A stretch of DNA of 64,000 bases from Pterois miles (Eukaryota; Chordata; Actinopteri; Perciformes; Scorpaenidae), in NCBI GenBank assembly GCA_947000775.1, contig CAMQGK010000552.1:2154501-2218500 (forward strand), read 5' to 3'. Position 1 is the stretch's first letter; each line of letters starts with the position of its first letter. The notes beneath the pieces were generated by a model. It was given only the letters and a program-made list of their open reading frames with translations, was not told the origin of the DNA and did not search any database. Shown here in pieces: positions 34,354 through 46,605 of this stretch. The position numbers were made by a program, and so were the translations under genes.

Positions 34354-35105
34354 GTATACTATAAATGGATAAATGATATGGAGGCTTTAATACTGGTGAG
34401 ACCAGAGATCACAGCTGTGTAGGAGACAGCTTAAATTGCTCATAAATTTGTATCTGTTGTGTGTACAATGATTTTCCGTTACTGACACCAGGATTTTTAC
34501 GTGTGCAAAATTGGTGAGTCAGTATAGCATCTGACCTCTCTAGTGCAGCTCTACTTTGTTATTAGTTGGACAAGCTGCATTTGGTCCATTATTCACAGTG
34601 GTGTGTTTAGATTAAGGTCAAGATAAAAGTCATTTACGCCAGCTTGTATGCATTCGCTATGCGCTGCCACCTACCCGACTCCATTCCACACGTTCTTCAT
34701 GTGATGGGTGCAAAGGGTCAGTGTCTGTATAGCACAGAAACAAAGCAGCAAACTAATGGTGTACATCTTCCTATTTTTTACTGTCATCTGCAGTAAACAC
34801 AATATCAAGATGAATAGCAGGAGAATTAAAAACAGTTGTCAGCTATGAAAGTTATTTATCCTCTTTACTATTCCTCCTGTGGGGTTGCACTCCCATTGCT
34901 AATTACAAATGAGTAAAAATGCTGAGAATAGACTCATTTTGCAGTAATCTAACATAGTAAAGCTTTTTGGAGTCCAACATCCAAGTGGATGTCAAAGAGT
35001 TTATGAAGTGGAAGCTGCTGGCTCATATTCAAAGAGTGCCCCGTATTATAGTTGAATTTATTTTACTTGAAGTTTGATTTTATCCAAAGAAACCTGAGAG
35101 AACAG
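34354..35105. other. Unique DNA, no gene recognised
   Basis: Nothing recognised. Confidence 0.5.
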
Positions 35106-36115
35106 ACAATAATAATAATAATAATAATGAACTTTATTCATACAGTGCCCTTTAAATCAAAATCAGAAAGTATTAAGTTGAAACTGGAATAAAACACATA
35201 TCAGGACTACAATGAAATAACATCAGACAATTTGAACAATGACTTAAAATGGAAGTTAAATACCAATAACATTAAAAAGATAAGAGATGTTGGAATTAAA
35301 ATGATGTGCTCACATTAATAAAAACTTTAAAAAATATAAGAGATAAAAAGATCTTCAAAAGACGTTCGTTTTGATTCTGGAAGTTTCAGATGCTAGATGA
35401 GGGGCGCTGACTACAAAAGCCCAGTCACCTTTAGTTTTGAGGCGGGACAGTCGAGTATTCAGTAGAGCCTTGCCTGAGGATCTGAGGCTGCACTATGGGC
35501 TCATAGGGGAGCAGCAATTCAGCAAAGGACTTTAAAAGTAATCCGTAAAATCTTTAAATCAACTCGAACGCTTGCTGGTAACCATGTGAAAGGAGGCTAA
35601 AACTGCTCTGATATGATCTTGTCTTCTAGTATTCGCCAAAAGCCAAGCAGCTGTGTTTCGTACCAGCTGAAGGCGTGAGGTGCTTTTTGGCTGAACCCTG
35701 AATACAATGAATTACAATAATCTAACCGAGATGAAATAAAAGCATGAATGACCTTCTCAGGCATGAATGACCTTCTGAGATGGAAAGACCTGATTTTCGA
35801 GATGCTTCTCATCTGATAAAACATGATTGAACAACCCTTGTAACCTGCTTCTCAAATGAAAGGTCATTGTCAAATATAACACCCAGGTTTCTGGCTGCAG
35901 GTTTAACATTTGTAGACAAGATGTTTTTCTGAAATAGGGATCGACTTTTGGGGGACCGCAGGGAATTATTTTTGTTTTCATTTTGCTGAGACATGTAGCA
36001 CTTTATTTTTGACCGACATGATAGTAAATGATGAATATTGCTCATTTTCTTTTCATTGGTCATACATTTCTGTGTCGTCTACATAGCAGTGGTACTGAAT
36101 ATTGTATTTAGAGAA
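35106..36115 (-). mobile_element. L2/Rex-type LINE fossil: reverse transcriptase C-terminal half
   Basis: On the minus strand, 36097-36060 reads QYHCYVDDTEMYD, containing the YVDD form of the catalytic (Y/F)xDD motif. Further along come VKPAARNLGVIFDNDLSFEK (about 35910-35850) and VIHAFISSRLDYCNSLYSGF (about 35760-35690), both highly typical of L2/Rex-like reverse transcriptases. Then LPASVRVDLKILRITFKVL (about 35580-35525) and a block like ARLYSILDCPASKLKVTGLL (about 35475-35415). Frameshifts and stops break the frame, and the 5' half is absent. The 3' UTR ends at 35106-35128 in (ATT)n, the usual microsatellite tail of this clade. A 20-bp motif is tandemly duplicated around 35740-35780. Confidence 0.88.
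35107..35128. repeat. (AAT)7, tail of the LINE fossil
   Basis: Seven AAT units at the 3' end of the minus-strand LINE copy. Confidence 0.95.
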
Positions 36116-37429
36116 GACAGTGTGGGTCTGGAGACTAGTGATTTGTTTGATACTTTAAGAATAGTCATGTAAGCAGGATTATTAATGCAATCATGTTAAT
36201 GGCTTAAACCAGGGGTCAACAAATGTGTGTTTTGATTGTGAGCAATATACAAAATAGTATAAGGAGTTACAAGGTCAAAACAATTGTAAATGTGTAGTTT
36301 TCAGCCAGTTTCACTGCAAGAAAATCTGTGCTTCTAGACAAGAAAACCCCACGTACCAGTGTACAGTGTGTGACTGTTAAGTTTCCTAGTGTCCTCTAAC
36401 ATGATTAAAATTAAGAAAAAGTAGTAATTTTCCCAACATTTATGAAATTTTCTGCCCTCACGTGTTATCTTCTGTCTTTTCAGTTCCATTATTTTTACTA
36501 ATCAACTGTGGTAAATGTTTTCATTGACTGGTAATCAATGTAAGTCAAGTGGTTGTTACACTTCAGGAGATATTTTACCCCACTGCTGTGGCATGAGTGC
36601 AGATATATTTACTTTAAGTGTTGAAGTTAAATGCCAGTGGCCATAGATACCTTTGCTAACGGGTTGAGTTTGGAGATCATTTCTGAGCATGGCAAGTGCT
36701 TAAAAAAAGTAAAGTAAACAAACATATCAAAAGTGAATTTGATTCTCTCATTCTTTTGTGATATCCAGATTTTGTGGGGTTTTTTTTACGCTCTCTAACA
36801 ATGCAATCAGTCTGCCCACAATCCCCTCCTGAATAACTAACCCAGATACGCCATCATGTCACATTTGCTATGTCCTTTGTTGTAAAAGGCAGAGTAAATG
36901 TAGTACATTTATGTCTTCAAGAAACACGTCATGTCCTTCACTCTTTCACTTTGCTCTTTCTAAATTATGCTCTCTTTACTTCTTACATCCTCCTCTTTTT
37001 ATGATGAAAATTTCCCAGCAACATATATATATATATTTTGTATTTTCCCAATCAGTCATAATGTAGACTTTATTTCTCAGACAGTGTCACTGTTGCTCTG
37101 ACTATTGGCCATCTTAATATTGTTTTTAGTGGTGTTGTACGACATTCAGGCACCTGCAGGCGTTGTAAATCAATCAAGAAAAGACCGGTTAGTTGCCCTG
37201 AATGCAAATGCCTTTCCCTCTCAAAACAAAAAGGATAATCTATAGGATGCCATGCTGATTGTCCTCTGTCACTGTATGCTCTGCTGGGTAATCACTTTGA
37301 ATTATTAGACACCTTAGACACATTCTTACGACTGCTGATTGCCAGCCGTCACTTTAACACTGCTGGAGATGAATGTGATTGGCTTTTGATGCTTGATCTA
37401 AGCTGTTAACATTTGCACATTCAGACGTA
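36116..37429. other. Unique AT-rich DNA, no gene recognised
   Basis: Holds a short (TA)n at 37023-37036. Nothing else supported. Confidence 0.5.
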
Positions 37430-38058
37430 CTTGCCAACCTTGAGACCTTAAAAAAGGGAGGATTTCAAAACCAAAGTGGAGGGTCTGGTGGTTCTCCCCC
37501 AGAAAAAAACAAACAAACTGAGTATCAGAGACTTTGTTTCCTGCATTCTGGTGACTTTAAGACAGTGAAATTAACAAAATAATAACACTGCAACAACATT
37601 TTATTATTAATTTTTTACCTTTAACTCCCAGGGGGAAAAAAAAACTGAATAATTTGCTCCTCTGGTGTGAACATGGCCTGTGAATCTCTGGCATGATAAT
37701 ATTCTTCCTCTTATTACTCTCCATTTCTGTCTCCTTCTCTCACTTACTGAAGGTCCTTTCAGACACAACACGGCAGCAGCATCGCTGAGCTCTGACACCC
37801 GTTATTTCCACCACGACTTTTCGCTGCATCGAGCAAATCCCAACGTGAGCTCCCACTGCACTGCGTCCTGAGCATAGACTGCTCTCTGCCACCGGGAAAC
37901 GACAGTCGCTCTATTGTCGTCCCGGTGAAAACAGTAGGGATTAAACACTGTTCAGCTCCAGAAACAGAATAAGATAACGAAAAGGGAAAAAATCGGAAGA
38001 AATCGGAAGAAAAACAGGAGAATTGTGACCCCGGGAGAACTCCGGGAGGGTTGGCAAG
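37430..38058. mobile_element. Non-autonomous DNA transposon with CTTGCCAACC ends
   Basis: CTTGCCAACCTT at 37430 and AGGGTTGGCAAG at 38047-38058 are inverted repeats of 11-12 bp. Near the right end CCCGGGAGAACTCCGGGAGG is a further GC-rich motif I recall from a widespread fish family. The interior carries a tandem GAAATCGGAA pair near 37990 and a hairpin (ACGACAGTCG..ATTGTCGT, about 37900-37920). No transposase. Confidence 0.75.
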
Positions 38059-39639
38059 AATGTATTTAAACCACAGCAAAGTAGTGATCAGTGCTGGATA
38101 TGCCAACAAATCTCAATTTCATTTATTGAGATTTATTTATGGAGTTTATAGTGGGAATGCCTAGGGTTAGGCATATATTTTACCACCTCTTTCCTCCATC
38201 CCTCTCATCCAAATTCCAGAGAAAGTGGAGCGCAGCTGGGTTGGGTTTCTGGACTGGCCAATACTGACCTTCATTTGCATCATTTGCAGCACCAGTTGCT
38301 CCTCATTGACGATTAATAATGCAGAGACAGCATTAGCTCCCCTCTTTTCTGAAGTGACAGAAAGAGATGGAGACAAGGAAGTAAGACAGAAACAATTGTG
38401 AGTGTGGAGAGGAGCATTGTGTTTGTGTTGTGAGTGTTTTGAGAGTCACAGTGAGAAAATATAAACAGAAAAAAAAAAACTAAGGGGGAAATGTGGATGC
38501 AAAAGAGGTGGCTACGGATTCTAAAAAGAGATGGAAGTAAAAAGGGACGGGAGAGGAATCCACAGATGGACGTGACTGTAGCCTACCTCTCCTGTTTTTA
38601 CTCCCTGTATGGCTGTCTCCTCCCTTCTCCTGTGTCTCAGTAACTCAGCGTTGTCATTCACCTAACCTTGGTGGCAGAGTGGAAGGTTTCTTTGCGCCTG
38701 CCAGTTGTTCTTGGCACGGCAACGCGAGGGAATAAACCTCGGCTCTTTCATGATGAGGCGCTTAGCAGATGTCTGATGAACAGCTCGACGAAACTTCGAT
38801 CTCCCAAGGACACGGTGCCTTTGGGACCTGTGGTGGGATGCGCATGTTTATGTGTGTGTGTGTGTGAAGAATCGGATTTTGAAATATCAAATCAGATGTT
38901 TACAGATATTTGGCTTAGTGGCCCCAGTGCAGAGAGAGACAGAGAGAAAAACACAACTTAAAGTAAATAGAAATGCAGTGCAATCCAGGACATGTAACAC
39001 GCTAATATTTCTACTCCAGAGGATATTTCAAACGTACCCAAGGCAAGAATTTTATACCAGTGTGTACACATTCACAGTGTGTGTCTCAATGTTACCCAAA
39101 AGAGCATTAGACATGAAGTAGGTTGTGGCCTTAGTCATATTCGCGTAACCACATAGAGACGTCAGTAGAACTGTGCTCTGCCTTCATCGTATACATAAAT
39201 GGTCGGTGACAAATGCTTGTGTCAATGCAGACTGACACAATTGATTGTGACGGTCTGGGTCGACGTGTCCTGAGAGAAAAGGAACACGCTACTAGATTTC
39301 CAGGAGGAGATGAGGAATTTTACCCCACGGGATGTCTCAGCCTTGAACATAATCGAGCCTGTCCACTGCCAAGGTGGATGGACTGCTCCAAAGAGAGCCA
39401 AAACAACGCTGGGATGTGGATAGCATGCCAAATGCTAACTGTATGCAAGAAACAGAAGTTATTTCCAGCAATAACAGCTGGTCAGCTGTCGTTGAAGTAG
39501 GTTAAAAACAAAACAGGGACAGAAGTTCAGTTTGCCTTTTAACTTACATATTTCTAAATATAGCATTTTGGTACATAATAGCTATTGTAAACGGTAACTA
39601 CTAAACATGAAGATCCAGTTTGTAAAAAAAAAAGGCATC
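38059..39639. other. Unique DNA, no gene recognised
   Basis: The block 38670-38850 has even composition (CGCGAGGGAATAAACC, GATGAGGCGCTTAGCAG) and may be a conserved element. Open frames nearby lack family motifs. Confidence 0.4.
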
Positions 39640-40150
39640 TCATTCACTCATTTTTTAAAATGATTTAGGCCTATGAATGACACCATAAATTGTAAGGCTT
39701 TCAGCATGCAAGAACGGCGTTCTTGCTTTTTGCAATTGTACGCCATGCAGTGTGTTAACGTAAACATATCCACCTTAATATACTATGCTCAGAGCTAGTG
39801 ACGTAGAATAAAAAGTGAGACAGACTGCTTATGGTGGGTGGTAGCGGAAATGGATTGGTCCATTAAACACAGGACTTTTAATCAGGAGACCAAGGTTTTT
39901 TTGTAACTTATGTTAGAGACGTTTGTGATGATTGATTTGATTGAATGTGAATGATTTTTTTTTTTCTCCGTAGTTAGGCTATGTTACGTTGTTTCTGTAC
40001 ATATTTTACTTTGTTTACATACATTTTTCCTAAAACTGAGTGGTTTTGTTGTCTAAACCTAACTGCGGCTGTTACTGTATTTTTGTTGTGTGGCGTACAA
40101 ATGACACACAAAAAGCCTAAAAAAGCATCCTAATGACACTTGGAACATCC
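39640..40150 (+). mobile_element. Unclassified abundant fish repeat, inverse of the block at 58940
   Basis: Contains TTGCAATTGTACGCCATGCA, GCTTATGGTGGGTGGTAGCG, GGATTGGTCCATTAAACACA and ACTTTTAATCAGGAGACCA, then a TAAACCTAAC stretch. 59455-59500 carries the complementary version of the neighbouring sequence (ACACGGGACACAAACACC). It also holds the perfect hairpin GCAAGAAC GGC GTTCTTGC at 39709-39727. No coding frame; class unknown. Confidence 0.55.
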
Positions 40151-42201
40151 TAATAATGTGGTATTTACACACCATCCTATGAGACCATGTTGATTATTTA
40201 ATTATTTTGTTCTAACAAGCTGGTGGTGTTTGGAAACTATGTGCCTTTTAGAAGGAGTTCATTTTGACTTAAATAATCTGCAAAGCAATGTAACAAATAT
40301 AGTGCTGATGGCAAGAGGTACTAAATATGTGTCGGCTTTTCAGTTCAGGTGGTTGGTGCAGTTTGCAAATCACAAAAACACTACACTTCTCAGGGGAAAA
40401 GATATCCCAGGATACCAAGATTACCAAGATAAGCGGATACTGTTAGCCTCCCTAATGTATGCTCAAATGCATAAAGTAATTACTGTGATCCAAAATGTTG
40501 AAATCACATTTTTTATAGCATTTTGCATCACAGTCCATACCATAACTACATGATTAAATGACATTGTGATTCAGTGTAGTCTCCATTCTGGATAGTCCCA
40601 GAAGGAGCCATTCATGCGGAAGTCTTTCAAGTGGCTTCATGTGCATTTTGGAGTATTTGGCAAGCCCTTTGCTTGGGTTAAATACCTTGTTCTTCCATTG
40701 ATCTTTTTGTCTGTTTCGTTGTCATTGGTGGGGCCGCCGTATTAGCTTGATTGAAATGTGGTGGCTGGTACAAGAGGTTGGAAATGGGGGTTAACAGCTA
40801 TCGTGATTAAGTCTCATGCTCGCCCAGCGTGACACTCCACGAGGCTCACACCAGCACGTTCTACCAGGTATGAGGTGGCAAGTATGCAAAATGCTTAAAC
40901 AGCCTCTCGCACCGGCGTTTCCTCTGCGACTCTGAATGCAAATTGGTCAGGTTCCCAAACCCAAGTGTATCAGCGAAATGAGAGTGTGGGGGGGGGGGGG
41001 GGGGCAGCATCAGGGCACTCAGGCATTGACACATATACAAGTATACCGAAGCAGGCACAAAAGTATTGACACACACACGCACAACCCCACACACATACCT
41101 TGGCTCACTCTCAAGGTCAGGCAGTATTGGCAAATGGTAAGATAAAAACAGCCCTGGCAGCCGCGGAGTAGTCTGAGATAACATCACATTCAGCACTACG
41201 TGAAACACAAATGTGCTATGTATATATTTATATTTCTGCTTTTTTTTTTTTTTATGAAAGTCTTCTTTTCATGATATTGAGACAAATTGCGACGTGGCCA
41301 TGAAAGCTACTCTGCTGATTAACTCTTCGCGGATGGCTTTTTATCTGTTGGCATTTGATGTATGACATCTTTGTGAGGGCTACGGTCGAATGCAATCACG
41401 GGCCCTTTCATTGCAGGGGCCCCCTCGGATTGCCCGCTAGCTCTCGAGGGAGGCCATCCTTCAGAAAATATTGACTGTTGGACAGTGAGCGCCGGCGTGT
41501 GTATTAGGAGGGCTGCTTTAGAGAGAAATTGCAAATGCCTTCGTGTGTGTGTACTGGTGTGTTGTGCCTGTCTGTCTCCATGCACTAATGGAGAAACAGG
41601 AGGAGAGAGCCACCCAGAGGGCAAAGGTCAGTCATCGTATAAAAGGGAGAGAGGAAATTCCATTTTCCTTGATACATTGCTCCCAAATGCACCGGCTCTC
41701 CCGTCCGTGATTTCCCTCACTGTTAGCCTACATTCAGCTACATATACAATACGTGAGGAGCTCAGGCGAATCACAGCTCACCTGCTGCTTTCTCATGTTT
41801 CAGCGAGGCTCTCTTCTCCCAACCTGGAGGGCTTTTTCCTCTCCTTTTAACGTGCCCCAGTCATGAGCAACTAGCCTACATGCACTTTTTCATGGAAAGG
41901 TTGAAACTTGAACTACATTTTGTACAATGTCTCATCTTTGCCCTTATCTGCCATTTTCTGTGAGTTTTATCTCTTTTGTTAAGTTTGTGAGGGAAAGTGG
42001 CAGGGCGGCTTGAGAGAGGGCAAAAATGGGCACGAAATTACACTCTCGTATTTTCCTGCACTCCTCTTTCATATATATGATAGGGACTCACAACAAGGAT
42101 AGACGGGCTTTTGTGGCTCTTACCTTTTCATTTCTATCTATTCATTACGTACAGCATTCAGCGGGCACATTTTTGTTCTTGCCCACTGGTTATATTTTAA
42201 G
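40151..42201. other. Unique DNA, no gene recognised
   Basis: G17 at 40988-41004 and a T run near 41240-41253 are the simple repeats. The block 41320-41480, with CTTTTTATCTGTTGGCATTT and GCAATCACGGGCCCTTTCAT, is unusually well balanced and is a candidate conserved element. Frames nearby show no domain. Confidence 0.4.
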
Positions 42202-42886
42202 TAAGGCTATAAATCGATCAAAGTATAAAGTTGTGTTTGATCGCACGATTGTCTATAGTTAATCATTAACATTTCTATCTCTTCAAAATGTACATTTAAG
42301 TGAGATTTGTCAAGTATTTAATACTCTTAACATGGGAGTGGGAAAATGTGCTTGCTTAATTCGAATGCATGTATGGATGCATTGTATGTATTGTATAGAA
42401 ACCCTCATAGGTACAGAATTTAGCATACAAAATATGCTCATATCATAACATCACAAACAACAGGGCAACAGGCAACATTAGCAGTGTGTCAGTGTGCTGA
42501 CTTGACTATGACTTCCCCCAAACTGCATGTGATTATCATAAAGTGGGCATGTCTGTAATGGGGAGACTCGTGGGTACCCAGAGAACCCATTTTCATTTGC
42601 ATATCTTGAGGTCAGAGGTTAAAGGACCCCTTGGAACATGGCAATGACAGTTTTTTGTCATGTAAGCGTTAGCCACCCTCCTTTGTGACAAGCTACTATG
42701 ATATGGCTGGTTGTGATGGATTCCTCTGGTTTTATAGTTTCATATGATGCCAGTATCCTCACTCTAACTTTAAAACTGAGCCTGCTACTACCTAAAAATC
42801 ACAAGTTGTGCAAATGCGTGAAAGAAATTAGTGGCGTTAAAACTAATTTGTGTGAAGTTATTATTCCATTAAGTTTGACAGCTCTA
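42202..42886 (+). mobile_element. GGGCTGTCA-type hAT MITE, copy 1 (most complete)
   Basis: From TAAGGCTATAAATCGATC to TTTGACAGCTCTA. Shared blocks include AAATTTGTCAAGTATTTAAT-type sequence (here GATTTGTCAAGTATTTAATA), GAAACCCTCATAGGTAC, CTGCATGTGATTATCATAAA, GTGGGCATGTCTGTAA, ATATCTTGAGGTCAGAGG, ATGGATTCCTCTGG and GAAATTAGTGGCGTTAAAAC. The left end has lost its TAGGGCTGTC form. No ORF of note. Confidence 0.85.
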
Positions 42887-44128
42887 GTATTAAAACAAAA
42901 AAAAGTGCAAGAAAAAAATGCATTGAGTAATGTGAGTTTTCCTGCTTGTACCCTTAGAATCAGGACCGTCAATAATTTTTGATATGCCCGTTGCTGAATG
43001 TATTATAATACCACTCGGAATGAAATATTTCTCTCAAAGACATTTCCAACATGGTGAAAGGTTATGCTCTGTCACCCAAAAAGCCCTCCTGCTTCCTGAA
43101 GGATGCCTGGCGGGATTTGGAGCTTGTGACTACCGTTATAGGTCACACTTGTCATGCACAGTCCCATGCTGATACTGAACTGCATACCAAGTGACAGTAA
43201 TGTGAGGAGTGTCAAGGGTTAATCTATTGTTTGGGTTAAGGTTAGAATAGGGTCAGATTATGGGTGTGGTTATGGAGGTACGGGCAGCATTGGACTTTTA
43301 AAACGTATTACTATTCATGTAGCTCTTGGATTTTATCTATTGCATTTGGATATTGGACATAAAACTGATAGATGGGTCAAAAAAGCAAATATTTGAACAA
43401 GGGTTATCAGACCATGCGTTATTTTCAAAGGCAATGACAGACGGTCTGTTATGTCATTTAATTTTGAGGAGTTTATTGTAACTAATTATTCAACGTGGTG
43501 TCAAAGGGCCCTTGTGTTGCAAACAAGTCTCGTATATGGGGACAGGGTGTCCTAACTGAACATTTTGAAACGTAAAGCCAGTAAATCCCCTGTAGCCGTG
43601 AACATATCAAACCACCATCTGCACACAGCAGGTAAATGCGCAGGAATCCAAATGTTAAGTGTTTATTAAGGGTTCAGTGGATAGGAGCCTGTACACAACT
43701 GCTAATGTTCTCTATCCATAGTGTGTCCTTGAGCAAAACAGTGAGACGTCTTTCTCGGTGTAAATTCTTGGAACAAATTGCCAAGCAGTGAAATTCAAAG
43801 GAGGTTTATAAGGATAGACTTGGGGCGTGAATGTGGCCAAGAGGCAAATACGGTTGAATTGGAGTGGAAAGACTGTTGCATTTTCTGAAATGAAGCCTCA
43901 GACAGCTGGTGTGAGTTTATTTTACAGAGACACAGTCACTAGCTAACACACATTAATCCCCGCCAGTGCTATGAGCTTTCTGCTTGAATGACAGTAATTA
44001 TCGCTTCAGTCTTGACGTGGAGACACCAACACTCTTGATGTCTTTGTTTAAACTGAAGCGAGAGCCCTGCCTTGATTGCCCCACACAAACATTATACTGC
44101 AAAACACACTTGCTAGGTGCATTTTGGT

Positions 44129-44178
<50 letters not shown>

Positions 44179-44318
44179 CCTGTATAATCTGAAAATAAAT
44201 GACAATGGGGAATAGTCATATTTGCATCTGTTCTGGGTTTTTGTGAAGTTATTTGAGGAGAGAACAATGGGGAGAAAATATCAGCTGTAACTGCATGTGT
44301 GTTTGCATGTATTGGTAG
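42887..44318. other. Unique DNA, no gene recognised
   Basis: Includes the (TG)22 tract at 44130-44174. Confidence 0.5.
44130..44174. repeat. (TG)22 microsatellite
   Basis: Near-perfect dinucleotide tract. Confidence 0.97.
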
Positions 44319-44794
44319 TAGGGCTGTCACTCGATTAAAATATTTAATCATGATTGATCACATCATTGTCTATGATAAATCGCGATTAATTGCAAATTAA
44401 TCACACATTTTTTGTCTGCTCAAAATGAACCTTAAAGAGACATTTTTCAAGAATTTACAACACAAAACAATGGCAAATATTGTCCAGAAACCCTCACAGG
44501 TACTGCAGTGAGCATTCCTTGAGGTCAGAGGTCAAGTGGCCCCTTTGAAAATGGCCATGCCAGGTTTTTCTCACTAAAATATAGCATTAATTTGGAGCGT
44601 TATTTAGCCATTTTTGCAACAAGCTAGTATGACATGGTCAGTACCAATGGATTCCTTAGGTTTTCTAGTTTCATACGGTGCCAGTATCACTAGTTTTAAA
44701 ACTGAGCCCTCTACAACCTAAAAAACATGTTGTGTTAATGCGTAAAAGGAATTAGTGGCATTAAGACAAATTTGTGTTAACTTTGACAGCCTCA
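44319..44794 (+). mobile_element. GGGCTGTCA-type hAT MITE, copy 2 (internally deleted)
   Basis: Begins TAGGGCTGTCACTCGATTAA and ends TTAACTTTGACAGCCTCA, good inverted ends. It has the GAAACCCTCACAGGTACTGC and CCAATGGATTCCTTAGG blocks but lacks the ATTATCATAAAGTGGGCATG segment present in copy 1. Confidence 0.88.
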
Positions 44795-46083
44795 ACTTGT
44801 TTTCAAAACTTGTTTTCTGATTCAAAATGAGGGCATTGCATCTTTATATATTGTATACGCATAGAGTGCTGCAGGAATGAGTCATAAAACCCAGAAATTA
44901 ATTATCATGTTATCATGTCCGGTTTCCTCATCTCAAAGTCAGTGTTTGTTTTTGGGAATTTTGAAGCTTTTATGTGTCTTAAAGAGGTGGTTGCTAACAA
45001 GGGACTAAATGAAACTGCTAAACATCATCACGCCAAACAGTAGGCGTAGTGAAATCATGCAGCCGTGGTGTAGTTCCTTTATAGCCTAGCGTTCGCGTTT
45101 TACTTGCATTTTTGGTGTGATTGCATTTATGCTTCAAAAATCCAAAAAGTGGTGTTCATTTGTGAAGATTATCTTGCTGAACAAAACGTATACGTATCAT
45201 TTTTTTTTTCGCACAGAGATTATTTTCTGCAATAATCCAAAATCCAGTGGAAAAATCATATTGTTTTGTCGAGGGAACCAGTGAAAAACACATTTTAGTT
45301 TATCAAAAGACATAACCTCTCCCAAAGACTGACACTTTGGGCTTCCCTCACACAAACCTGAGACTGGTCTATCCTATTATCTAATATTTCTATATACTGA
45401 ACTCGTATGCTGACATCATTCTTTTAATTCGTTTTAATCTGATTACAGATTTTGACCCAAAAATTGTTGTAACCACATCAAAAGTCACATTCCAGACTGG
45501 ATATCAGGTCCATCCATCAGGTGTCTCTAGAGGAAGGTTAGAGGAAGGCTGGACAGGAGAGGAAGGTCACACCTCAGGATGCTGCCTCTGAGCTCGGGCT
45601 AAAATCATGTCTTTGCCCTGTGCAGAGTGAGATAGTGTGTCATGTAGCGAGTCTGCCTCATTCAAACGATGTGAGCATGTCGGTGAAAAAAATCAAGGTC
45701 TTGCCCTTTTTAACCGTGTTCTTCTGCTCTGGGGTAACAGCCCCTGGGGTAGATAATAATGGAGTAATCCTCTTATCTGTTGCTGCTTCCCTCACCCTCA
45801 CAGATCGTTTTTCTTTTGCTCTAGTGTATCATTCCATACTGAGCTGGCACAGTACTGAATGTTTTGTGCACAGATTGGCTCAGTTCAGATTACACGTGGT
45901 GAAATGCTATGAAAATGAGAACTTATTCAACCATTTTCAGAGGAAAGTCAGACGATATTAATACTGTGTCAACCAAGAGCAATTTGGCTGCCCCTCCAAG
46001 TAAATTTAAATTTCTTTGATTAAAATGTGTCAAATTAGTGAGAGGAGAAACTGTCTATTCTTTTAATATGAAAAATTAAAAAC
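44795..46083. other. Unique DNA, no gene recognised
   Basis: A 113-codon plus-strand frame at 45620-45961 uses a non-ATG opening and has no recognised domain. I treat it as chance. Confidence 0.4.
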
Positions 46084-46605
46084 AGGGTTGTCAAAGTTAA
46101 AGCAAATTCACCTTAATGTCATTTATTTCTTTATCACATTAACACAACTTGCAAGTTTTAGGTTGAAGCGGGCTCAGTTTTAAAGCTACCATGATACTGG
46201 TATCTTATGAAACTAGAAAACCTAAGGAATCCATTGGTACAACCATGTCATAGCTTGTCATGAAGGAGGTTAAATAACACTCCAAACTTACACTAAATGT
46301 TGGCTGTTATAGCCATTTTCAAAGAGGTCCCTTGACCTCTGACCTCAAGATATATGAAAAATGGGTTCTGTGGATACCCATGAGTCTCCCCTTTACAGAC
46401 ATGCCCACTTTATGATAATCACATGTAGATTTGGGCAAATCATAGTCAAGTCAGCACACTGACAGCTGTTGTTGCCTGTTGGGCCACTACCATGTTGATA
46501 AGAGTATGACTACACAGACCCCTTTAAGATACATTTGAACAGATACAAATGTGCTATTAATTTGTGATCAATCACAATTAAAGATTGTAATCATTGGCAA
46601 CCCTA
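46084..46605 (-). mobile_element. GGGCTGTCA-type hAT MITE, copy 3
   Basis: Begins AGGGTTGTCAAAGTTAA and ends AATCATTGGCAACCCTA. Contains AACCTAAGGAATCCATTGG, TCCCTTGACCTCTGACCTC and the ATGATAATCACATG segment, all inverted relative to copy 1. Confidence 0.88.

Noticed and set aside
44795..46083. 113-codon ORF at 45620-45961
   Set aside because: Does not begin with ATG, has no recognised domain and sits among repeats.
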